DNA of 64,000 bases, from assembly GCA_019914995.1 (NCBI GenBank), contig CM034133.1, positions 7,892,495 through 7,956,494 on the forward strand. The letters are read 5' to 3'. Positions 47,701 through 58,400 of this stretch are shown piece by piece (position 1 is the first letter of the stretch; each line of letters begins with the position of its first letter). The notes under the pieces were generated by a model. That model searched no databases. It saw only the letters and a list, made by a program, of their open reading frames with translations, and was not told the origin of the DNA. The DNA comes from Acanthochlamys bracteata. Its lineage: Eukaryota > Streptophyta > Magnoliopsida > Pandanales > Velloziaceae. Made by a program: the position numbers and the translations under genes.

Positions 47701-50312
47701 ACATCTAGTGGTTTTCTTTTTAGTAGTTATAGTACCAAACTGTAATACCTTCTATAACAATCTAATAATTGAGGTTTGAGAGAGCTTCGATGTCTCATCT
47801 TTCTGGATCAATGAAGAAGAAACAGATATCTCTGGCCCTTTTAGATTCTACCATCTTACGCGAAAATTTGAGAATTTAGATTTGCATGAACCCAAGTTAT
47901 TGAACGCATGGAAAGTAATGTTTTGTGCTGTTTCCTATAGAATCTATTCTCTAGTGACAGTGTAATTCTTATGGAATTTAGCTGGTTTGCAGGATCTCGA
48001 GGAGAACAAGGTTCAGAGTATTTTCAAATTTGCACTGACCATGAGAACTGTGCTACGCGTCCTGACATGATCAAGATCTCCAAAGGTTTCGTAGCCAAGG
48101 AACCCGTGAAAGGGCATATGGCGAGTTCCATATCCACAAGATTCGAAAAAGAAATTTTGTATTGAGATGATATAGAAGATGCTGTAGGATACACTAGATG
48201 TTAAGTTAATTCAATGAGTCCTGTTGAGCATGTAATCACCTAGGCTGTTTGTAATGCTTGTCCAGGTAAATGTAGTAAAAGGCTTAAAGCTTTACGAGGA
48301 TGTCTTCACTGATTCCGAACTCTCAAGGCTTGCTAAATACATCAATGAACTCCGCCAAGCAGGCCGAAGGGGAGAACTCTCAGGTCTGTCCTTTCACTTT
48401 GTTTTGAAATTATTTTCAGAAAGCTTCTTTACTTCGTCATTTGGAGCTACTACAAATAGTGTCACCATATCGTTAGTTTGCACGTCTTTCCATATGTTCA
48501 ATTTATCTAATGCTGCTTGATATATTGTCTATGCAGGAGAATATTTAAACTGAACTGTAATCGAATACCAAAAGTAGAAAATACAGCCTTATTGCTTTAG
48601 TGTAAACCTTGTATAACCTGTCTTGACTGCAGAGGCTAAACATCTTTGCTAGCTGTATGATCATACATAAGATACAACGTAGCATAGTTCTATTTTGGAT
48701 TGTAAAGTGATGCTGTTTCATGCTGAATAACTACGTTTTCTGTAATGATGCAGGAGACACGTTCATTTTCTTCAACAAAGAAATGAAAGGAAATAAGAGG
48801 GAGATAATCCAACTCGGTGCTCCTCTGTTCCACCAAACAAAAGAGGGTTCGAAAGGTATATGTGCATCAAACATTGAAGATACCTCAATAAAATTTTCTT
48901 TATCAAACAAACAAATTTCTTTCTTTCAAGTTTTTTAAATCATTCCATTCAAATGCTACCAAGAATTATCAAAACCAAAGTTATATAGTAATAGATGAGC
49001 TCTCAGATTCTTTGCCTTTGCTTATGGCCTTTCTCTCCCTCTTCAACCAACTTTGTTTTTTATACTTTTAATCCGAGTTTCAATGTCTGGCATGCTTCAA
49101 AATCCAGTCAGTGATGATTGCCCATTTTTATTTGAAGTCATGAGCAAATAGAAGGCCTTCATCAAAAGAATGTGTTTGAAATGCTATATCATAAAATTTT
49201 CATTGTAATTCTTTTTTTCCCCCTAATCTCCTGTCTTAGCTAGATAATGTCCATATATTCAACAAAGTTTCACTGAACTGAACAGAGTGGAAATTGGATT
49301 CTGTTAGGTTATTGACGATGCCCTAATAAAAGAAAAATCAATGATCAGTTTCTCTATCCCTTAATGCAAAGCTCTAATGTACTATACAATTTATGTTTTG
49401 GCACTCTTCAGGGAACAATGAACCAATTCCAGAAGTACTGCAGAATGTGATCGAACATCTTGTTCAATGGCGACTTATACCAGAGGGTAGAAAGCCAAAT
49501 AGCTGCATTATCAACTTCTTTGATGAGGTACTTACACATTGTTCTTATATATGATGTTGAACCTTGAAACCACTTTCTCCATGAGATCATTTACTTAACT
49601 TCCAACTGTCATGTTCCTTGTTCTCTAGGATGAGCACTCTCAACCTTACCAAAAACCACCTCACTTGGACAATCCCATCACCACACTTCTACTTTCTGAT
49701 ACAACAATGGCTTTCGGAAGGATGCTTGCAAGCGACAACAACAACAACTATAAGGGCTCCCTCTCACTTAATCTGAAGGAAGGGTGCGGAGTTTGTTTAT
49801 TAATGTCCATTCCAACTCCTAAACTGAGCATTTTTCTTTCTTGTGCATGAGTGCTGATATACTTTCGCAACTGATCCAGGTCACTCCTAGTTCTGCGAGG
49901 CAATAGCGCCGACATGGCACGACATGTTATATGTGCATCTCTTAACAGGAGGGTCGTCATCTCATTTGTGAAGGTCCGACCTGCCAACAACGTTGTTGAG
50001 CATCCAGCCTCGCCGGTAACTAAAGCTATTACACTCTGGCAACCTGGTGCTACTCTACCCCAGAAAATGCAAGAACGTCCTGTTGGTTATGGCCCACATA
50101 CTGTGGTCCCTACATGGGGAGTCGCTCTACGCCCACCAGTAGTCATGCTGGCACCGAGACCCATGCTAATGAGCCCAAGCAGAAAAGATTCAAGGAACGG
50201 AACAGGAGTGTTCTTGCCTTGGACCGTTGCGCCGAAAAAATATACAAGGCATCTCCCTCCCCGTATCCAGAGGAGAAGGCTCACCCCATTGGCTCCAGCA
50301 ATTGAAGCTTGA
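44701..50312 (+). CDS. ALKBH10B: RNA demethylase ALKBH10B-like (2-oxoglutarate/Fe(II) dioxygenase)
   Basis: ALKBH10B removes N6-methyladenosine from mRNA using Fe(II), O2 and 2-oxoglutarate; in Arabidopsis it promotes flowering. Exons are 44701-45259, 47993-48120, 48266-48383, 48754-48855, 49412-49527, 49629-49783 and 49880-50312, giving 536 residues. The N-terminus carries the family block DAIINWFKGEFAAANAIIDA. The catalytic region starts at VNVVKGLKLYEDVFTD. Iron ligands are probably H353 and D355 in KPPHLDNP and H408 in ADMARHV, and the 2-oxoglutarate arginine is in NRRVVISF. The C-terminal 110 residues are Pro-rich, basic and probably disordered. Intron 2 (48121-48265) needs a GC donor, ATG|GCGAGT. 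The ATG at 44701 is the first in-frame ATG; an upstream in-frame TTG at 44689 is not needed. Intron 1 is 2.7 kb. Confidence 0.93.
45260..47992 (+). other. Long intron 1 of ALKBH10B
   Basis: Donor G|GTCAGT, acceptor TTTGCAG. The stretch 45411-45840 is A/T MITE-like sequence whose left end, 'aagcttgtttattgat', resembles family C. The stretch 46170-46440 and 46880-47200 are GC-richer islands without a recognised gene. A (TA)n tract lies at about 46506-46522. Confidence 0.6.
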
Positions 50313-52195
50313 AGGGGAAAAAACCACTTGGCTTTTAGGGAGGGCGGCAGTGTTGTTTTTTAGGTGGTTTGGTACAGGTCACATTTCTTATTATCGCTGT
50401 CTTTCGGATTAAACGGTCTTTTAGGTTAGTCAGATGTGCTGCAAGTTATAAAATGACGTGGGCATTTCTTTATTTTCGGCCATCTCTTGATAATCAAGAC
50501 GATGAGCGTCGAAGCTGTAGTTTTCTCGGATTGTTTTCTTGATGTTGGGCTTTTCCTTCGGAAGTTTGTGTGATCAGCTAGTGTACCAGCAATGTTATAG
50601 ACTCTCTAGTCCTTTGTCTAGGTGTAATGGAAATCTTTTCGCAAAGGGAACAGTTTTGTAAAAATTAGAAGTTACTCTCATATGCAACTCTGGTGAAGTT
50701 TTCTCCTCATATTGTTTTCATCTTTAGTACCGTTGGTGGATACCTAATGGCGTATATCAATCATATTAAACTGAGTTTTAAGAAAGTGAAAACACAAAAT
50801 CTAGAGCGAGAAATTGGAATTGTAACATGCTGTAAAGACAAAAACTAAAGCCTACTTGAGTTGTCGCACATAGAGTTACAAATTCGGACTGGGCTGAACG
50901 GCCAGCACAGTCTACGGCCTCGATCAAATAGTTCGGAGATTGGAGATTGGTCCGTAAATAGTAACAAGATCGAGCCGATCCGGCTTGGTCTAATAGGCAG
51001 TATTGGATCGATATTATCGGTCTGTCCGTCTGGGTACTGTACGTGTTGATCCATCAGTGATGATCCATTGAGTTGGTCAATATTGATAGTTTACTAGATC
51101 AACTTCTAATAAAAAAATAATTTTTAATAATAAGAAAATATTTTTTATAATAAAAAATTTTATCATTTATTTTTTTATTAATCATAATTTTTAAAAATTA
51201 TTTTAAATTTTTTATTATTTATTTATTATATATAAAAAATAAAATGAATAAACGGGTCGGATCATTTGATATGTTCATTTGATCCGGACTAGTCGGACTT
51301 ACCTGACTCATTTATATTTGCACCTTTAGTGGCATATCCTATATCGGGCGAGTTGTAATATTACATTTTTTTAGAGGATTGTGGCTTGGTGGCCGGGTCG
51401 TTCAAGAAGCAGATGCCTATGTCATTACTCGGATGAGGCAAACATGGAAAGCTCATAGATATAATAAGTGAATTAAACAGAATTTGTGTGGCGACACTTC
51501 AAGAACATCGACAATGGAATAACTTATACTAACAACTAGAATGCAATCGCTTAAGTTTTTTACTTGTTTCACGACAAATATTGAACATCACTACCAGTAC
51601 TAGTACCCTTTCAGTAACCTGTGTGCATTGATACCAAACCGTCCAATAAGTTATAAATATTAATAGCTTTTTAAAAATCTAGAACTACCCTTCTAAAGAC
51701 TTGGATCATCTCTCTAGTCACCGGAAGAAAAATACGGTACATGACTTATGTGAGTTGCGATAAGTCATACTAAATGCTAATTTGACAACGGTGGAGATCT
51801 CCACGGTAAATTGTATAACTATAACCGAACAGTCATATCAACGATGAAAAATTTACTGTGATGATAGACGATGTGTTAATAGTTTGCGTAGCTTTTTGAA
51901 GTTGTCCAATTTAAATATCTTGGACACTTGTAGGAAAGGTGATAGAGTTCGCTGCAGGTGGCATTTGAAAGTGCTTAAAATAAGAGCTTTTACAAACATG
52001 CTTGATTTTTTTACCTACAATAAATAAATGGAAATTATAAGATAAAAAATTCATCTGTACTTTCCAAACTTTAAATTTTTTAAAAAAATATTGTAAAATG
52101 TGTATTGAAAAATGAGAAATTGAAATTAAGCTCTAATAAGTAGTGATAAGAACTCTTGATACCATAGAGCACCATAATTATAAAGTTCATATCTA
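50313..52195. other. Intergenic: ALKBH10B 3' flank and repeat debris
   Basis: The 3' UTR probably extends some 300-400 bp. The stretch 50880-51060 and 51240-51360 carry mixed sequence with Gly/Ser codon-like runs but no gene, separated by AT-rich filler. The segment 51961-52165 begins 'gcatttgaaagtgctt' in the style of family B ends. Confidence 0.35.
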
Positions 52196-52495
52196 CTACA
52201 AGTTCACGAGATGATAAGCAAATTCTCGATATTTATATCGTTTCGTATTATTGCTCCTCTTCAATGTTATTATACAAGTCGTGCCCATAAACTTCTTCCA
52301 CAAGTTCATTGAATTCTGGAATGTGGTTATAGACGGAAGCTGAAGTTGTGCTCTGACTAATAGGTCGAAAGGATGAATATGACCTTTGTGGTCGATGAAG
52401 TCAAACCAACTATAAGAGGAGCCAAAGTAGTGCACGAGAGCTGAGTTCAGGTGAAACTTAACAAGTTGAGCAACATCAATGTCTGAGGGACTCAA
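52196..52495 (-). pseudogene. Unidentified ORF or gene fragment, 99 codons
   Basis: An open minus-strand frame beginning MSPSDIDVAQLVKFHLNSAL, with aromatic-rich stretches such as HYFGSSYSWFDFIDHKGHI. Composition is more protein-like than neighbouring chance ORFs, but no family, promoter or splice partner is recognised. It sits next to a repeat field, so it may be a transposon-derived or decayed coding fragment. Confidence 0.2.
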
Positions 52496-52639
52496 GACAT
52501 TATAAACTATCAGAGTTTGTCAAGCACAATGAATAAGAAAGCAAGAGAACACCTTGAGACAAGTCAGTATCTAACATCCTCTATGTCAAGCAAGCTATCC
52601 TAAAGCATCTGCATAGACACTAAAACTATTGGAAAGATA

Positions 52640-54175
52640 CAACACAAATGATTTACCCTTAAAAATAAGAATTCCATCTGAGAGTTTTGACTCATACATT
52701 AGAAGCTCAGTCCAACTCAAAATCTTAAATCAATAGATTGTAAAACTCTCTAATATATAAAACTCCTTATCGTTTAACTATTATTCTATATGAGATTAAT
52801 CTAACTAATCCGTATATCTAAACCAATAAAGATAGATCACCTACGTTATTCTCCAAATTCGAGCACTATGTTATGCACTAAGTATGCCAATCACTCCAGC
52901 TCCAACTAGTTTTAGTTTCAATCACAAGTACTACGTTATTCTCCACCACCATATGGACACCATAGAAGTCATATTACTTTTAATTTTCGAACCATATTGC
53001 TAGTAAGAGCTACAATATTTGTCGATTGTATTTATTTGTACACTAGTACTGCTAGCTAGAGCTAACCTTCAAATCTAACTTACTCTGAATCACCGCTTAT
53101 CTAAGAAAGCTCACATGAGTCACAATGCTCTTAACGTACTCACTTTGCTATCAAATAGGTTTACCACATACACTGGTCGATCTAGTTCAGCTAAACCATA
53201 AATTTTGATACTATTATCCAAGAGATACAGTGACATAGAAGCTAATCAAGATAAAAAGTTTCACTCTAAGGTTCGACATATATACTGAAAAGCCAATTTA
53301 ATATAAAAAAACGTAAGCTAATAGATTTCAAACTCTCTAATAATATGAAACTTTTATGTTATCTTTTTTATTCATATAGGATCAATCTAACTCATTCTAT
53401 GCTCATCAAGCTCTTCTTTAAAGATGAGCTATCCATATTATTCCTCCTCATTTTAACACCGCTATCGTGCATTAATATTCTTTAGAACCTAACTTGTTAT
53501 AGATCACCACTAACTATACTAAAGCTTATGGGAGTCAAAATAGACTAAATCAGCTAACCACCCAACTAATATGAGACACAATATGCATCGGTTTCTCAAG
53601 ATCGTAGTCAAATAATTCGACTCTGATACCAATGCTAGTGAGATGCAACGTTTAAGGAGTTAACTAATATAATAATTCGCTCTAAGGTTTAGTAATAAAC
53701 TAGCTCAATCCTACACAAATTTAAATTAAAATATTTTGAACTCTCAAATATATGTACGTCTTTTTTATGGATATTTTTTACATGCATGCGACTAATAAAA
53801 TGTTGCCGATCGTGCATCAATATTTTTTAGAATCTAATTTGCTATAGATTACCACTTACTATGCTAAAGCTTATGAGAGTCAAATTACAGTAAATTAGCT
53901 CATCATTCAACCAACAAGAGACACAATATGTATCGGTTGCTCAAGATCGTAATTAAACAATTCGACTTTGATGATGTCAATACTGGTGAGATACAACATT
54001 CAAGGAGTTAAGTAATATAATAATTTGCTCTAAGGTTCAGTAATAAACTAGCTCAATTTTACACAAAAAGTTAAGTTAATATATTTTGAAATCTCAATAT
54101 ATGAATGTCTTTCTTATCTTATTTTTTATATGCGACTAATATAACTCACTATTGTATAAAAAAAATGCTGCCTAT
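52640..54175. repeat. Cluster of diverged R3 repeat units
   Basis: At least four units recur here. Two of them (about 53610-53770 and 53930-54130) share, in order, 'caagatcgta', 'caattcgact', 'tgagat', 'aaggagtta', 'ctctaaggtt', 'agtaataaactagctcaat' and 'attttgaa'. Earlier diverged units start near 52650 and 53215 with 'gagttttgac' or 'tttcactctaaggttcgaca'. The copy at 40151-41250 is related. There is no intact ORF. Confidence 0.55.
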
Positions 54176-55405
54176 GTTGAACTTTTGTAAGTTGCAACAT
54201 GTCATTTTATTACGGTTCGTGTATCTTAGTTAGTATTAGTTTATTGTATAGCTAATAAAACAATACAGATATGGTATGCATAATAACTTCTTCCTAAATA
54301 CTGGCAAATGTTGGTCGTTGCTTGAGCCAATAGGGGCCACCAAGTGGGTATAGATTTGGTATCTCTATTTTACAATAATTCTCGCCACCTAAAAGCAACA
54401 ACTCAATGACAAATTATATAAAAACAGCATGTCTTGTGGTAAGTTATAGTACTTTAAATTCACCTTATATAGGTTGAATCATTGATTTGGTAAAAGGCCA
54501 AACTTAGTCGGTAAAGAGAATTACGACTAAAATAAGCATGATTAGCATTCGTTTCTGCAAATCATCACTAACACCTTTACCCATTAAAAGATAAAATTTA
54601 TTTCTTGGTGCTTTTCTAAATAAAAACTTTTGTCAAAAAATCATTATAGTAAATTACTGTATTGTAAACTTTTGCCAATATCTTTTCAAATTTGAAATTA
54701 TTTATAACAAATACATTATAAAATCATTATATGTATAAGTGTTTGCTAACTAAAAACAAATCAAGCTCATTTTTTAAAAATCTAAAAAATTATTTTTTTC
54801 TCAAAAGTTCTACCTTTTAATAATCCCAAACGACCCCTTAATCAGGTTCTTCCCTTTTCCTATTTTCTACAACAACTTGCAAACCATTTGGCTTTAATAC
54901 AAAATTTTTGACCTGAAGGGGACTTTTGGCATTGTTATACTAACTCATTACAGTTTCGTTTCAAATTTTCATTTTTTAAGAAATCTTTTAGAGTAATCTA
55001 AATATTTTTTTAAAATTTGGATAGGGTGAATGATTTATACGTCATAAAACCATGTGTATAATTTTTTTTAATTTATAAAGTTAACAAAAAAGGCAACCTC
55101 ATTTTGTAAACAATTTTACTAAATGCTCATTTTCACCAAAGTTATTTTGAACAACCCAAACCACCTTGAAACGGTGAAAGTCCTTTTGTATGGGCCGTAC
55201 TGGGACTAATTAAGATCGGCCCATATACAGCACATTAATCAAATTGACCGAACAATGTGATTTGAGGCCCCTCTGAGTCTTCTTAACTCGGCTTGTAAGC
55301 CCAACTGATGTTCGAAATCCTAAAAACCCTAGTTAAACCCTCTCCCATATTTGGATTCTAAGAAATTTTACTTCGTAATTTGAAATTGAATTGATCGATC
55401 GATCG
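54176..55405. other. Intergenic DNA and promoter region of the mL45 gene
   Basis: Nothing gene-like is visible to about 55180. The last 150 bp include 'ctaaaaaccctagttaaacc' near 55320, resembling a telo-box (AAACCCTA) common in promoters of plant ribosomal and other translation genes, which fits the downstream gene. Confidence 0.5.
55327..55333 (+). promoter_or_regulatory. Telo-box-like motif upstream of the mL45 gene
   Basis: An 'aaaccctag' motif sits about 75 bp before the ATG. Telo-boxes are frequent near start sites of plant translation-machinery genes. A single short match is weak evidence on its own. Confidence 0.4.
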
Positions 55406-58400
55406 ATGGCGTTGACGAGATCTCAGCTGCTTGGCGGCATCAATCGGGCACTGAAATCATTCGAGATCTCAACGTGGGTTACTACCTGTTCGGTTGTTTT
55501 CTCATTTGATGTTTGTGGATCGATGAATTTAATCTTAATTTTTTGATTGGTTGATTTTTAGTTTATTTTTTCTTCCCTCAGATATCATTCTACTCAGGGT
55601 TTCCGCAATCTAGGAGCAGAAGGCTTGTTTTTCTTGCGAATCTATAATTTTTCATTTAATATTTTTCTGGAAAAAGAGATTGGTTTAGTTAGCATTTCGA
55701 TCACTAAATGCATCTGAATGGCAAATTTAATAAAAATAATACTTTTCAGGGCAATGCAGGCGAATTATAAGTTATTCTTATGAGAAAGTTGGCATTTTTT
55801 ATCCGAGTGTTTATGGAATCTGCGGCAGTTGTGAGCAATCCATCTGTGCTGGTCAGAAGAGAAGCATGGTGACTTGGTCTCATAAGTTACTTAACACATT
55901 TTCTGGATGGAATGGCGGTGCTCAGGTGCTTTTTTCTTGGAAGAAGTCTGGATTTACATGATTGATTGCTTGGAGGCTAAGGATGGCCTTGCACGCTCAT
56001 GTTTTTCTTGTCTATTTCTTTTTCTTTTTAGGTTGATGACTCAAGCTATAATTTGGAACATGTGAGATTGATGTCATCTATGAAGGCACCTGCCAGTGCA
56101 AAACAGGTGTTTTATGTTTCTGTATTTGTAGTATTGATTCTTTTTGTAAATTATGTGGCTATCATATTTTCGAAATGTTTTCTGTACAATTGTCTAAGAA
56201 CTTTTTGATGGTATTATTTTTGCTAGGCCTATGCCTTTATCAAAGATACAGCATCACCTGACTAGTACTATATTGTTCCGGCACATACTCAAACATAAGC
56301 AGTGCCTATCTGTAGGTTATTAAAGTGTGTTGAATACTTGATGATGCGCATTTGTGGTCAGTTACTCTATCTATAATGCATGTAAATCCTCTTCTGTTGC
56401 TTTCTGTTAGTAAAGAAGCTTTTAGATGACCTTAGTTTGTGTCTTCTGTGCCATCGCTTCTTGATTGTGCTTATTTACTATAAATTAATCGTTTTATATG
56501 AAATATTGAGACGTGGAGTGTTTGTGATTTTTCTTTCACAAGATAAAGAATGAATATAAGCTGCTCTACATGAGATAGGCTATCAATTAATAATGCAAAT
56601 AGAATGCATTATCCCTGGATACATACTCATGTTTTCTAATGGACTTATGCTTATCATTGTTATTCCTCCCTTGTAAGTTATCTATAATTTTTAGATTTTT
56701 TTGGCACCAGTGATTATAGCATTGGGAATGTTCTAATGATTTCAACAATGTAGGTTGCTCTGAAAGTGACACTGCTGAGCCCAGGGTTTATTTATGAACC
56801 ATATGCACCTCGCGAACCAATTTCATTTTGGAGAAGGTTGGTTACAGATGTCTATGCCACTATGTTTAACTTGAAAGTTCCTTTTTTGAACAAAGAAATT
56901 TACTGAAGCCTCTTCATATATGTCCTCCCAAGTGTAATGTAACTTTTTTGAACTTGCCTATTGTATGTCAGATGTGATTTTAAGCAGGCGCTTGCTTGAT
57001 CTATCAAAGTTTTGCTGCATATAAATCTAATTTGTGTAAACCTATGTTAAGGTCCTTCATCCTAATACACATGAACATGTAACACATATGAATATGTCAG
57101 GTTAGTTTATAAACTATCAAATTGGTATATGCAATTTTTAATGTATTTTATCTGCAAATATCATTTTTTTTAATGTTTGATTTATGTATTTAGATTTGAA
57201 ATTTCAAATGAAATTAATCAGATGGTTTACCCGAAGTGGTTGGAAAAGAACAAAGGAGGATATTATTTTGGAGGTATTGGTTACTTGTATGCTGATTCAA
57301 GATTAATCCATCCAAATTGCAGGTTCTATTATGAAATCTTTTTTATTCATTGATTTACTTTTAGATGTTTCTCCCACTCTGTGTATATTGTTTAGGTATA
57401 TGCAAGCATTGCTATTTGCAGGTTTGGCAGATCTTGGAATAAGTGGCTTCCCCTGATTTCTACTTAAAAGGCAGAAACTTGTCAAAAATAATATTCAAAT
57501 GATTTATTGTTTCTGGGAGGGCCTATTGTCTACATAATAAATTAGAATCTGATATCTTCTTCCTGTTAGTTTACAAGTTGCAGTTGTAGCCAGTGCATAA
57601 AATGAAACTTCGTATCTTGCAGATTTATGAACTCTAATGTGAGTCCAGTCCCAAACTTTGTTCAAGAAATATAAATTGAACAATCTTTGCAGAAACTTGA
57701 AGTTTAACCTTCTTTTGGAATGAGATATGTTAAATAAAAATGGGGAGTCTAATTTAAGCTTTGATCAGTATTGCAGGTTGATAGAAAATTGTTTATATTT
57801 TCTAAAATAATGAAGATTACTTGATAGGTTAGAATCTAGGCTGTTTACAAAATATTTTCACCAAATTTACATTTAAAATCATCAGTAATGGTTGATTATA
57901 TGAGGTAGTTTATTATGTTGTTTTATTCATTGAGCATGTTATTTAAAAGCTTCCTTATTAGTTTTGTGACACCTTTTTCTCATAATATTTCATGACAAAG
58001 TCCAAAGTAAAATTAATAATTTTGTTACTCAATAATTCTTATGGTAGTTTGTTATCTGCACAAGTGACTCAAATTGTAAGCTTTTAGTGTTACACTTTTG
58101 TCGCAGTTTTTTAAGGGTTTTATGAAATGATATATTTTGAATACATATTTGAGTAAATTTTCACTGGAATCCATGCCCTTTAGCATGTAGTCAACCCGTG
58201 GGTCTTGTTTAGGTATGTCTCATAAAGCTGGGCAAACCTCAAACATGACCTCCATTCTTATGGTGAAAACTTTGGCTAAAAAAGTAAATATTTGATCTTG
58301 CACAGCTATACGAGTCAATGATCAAGATGAGATGGTTTTGCTTTTCTCATCCCTTAGGGCTTGTTTACCAACCCACTAAACTCACTTTTTCTTAACTCAC

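Noticed and set aside
47971..48165. Continuous ORF through ALKBH10B exon 2
   Set aside because: It is exon 2 plus intron read-through. The conserved residues stop at GHM and continue in exon 3.
50880..51060. Possible SINE with Pol III boxes
   Set aside because: Mixed-composition sequence with 'gttcgga' motifs, but no convincing A and B box pair, no A-tail and no flanking duplication.
57194..57273. Longer version of mL45 exon 6 beginning at the acceptor before 57194
   Set aside because: It is open but reads a frame unlike the family and ends in phase 1, which breaks the join to the next exon. The acceptor at 57221 restores WFTRSGWKRTKEDIILE and the right phase.
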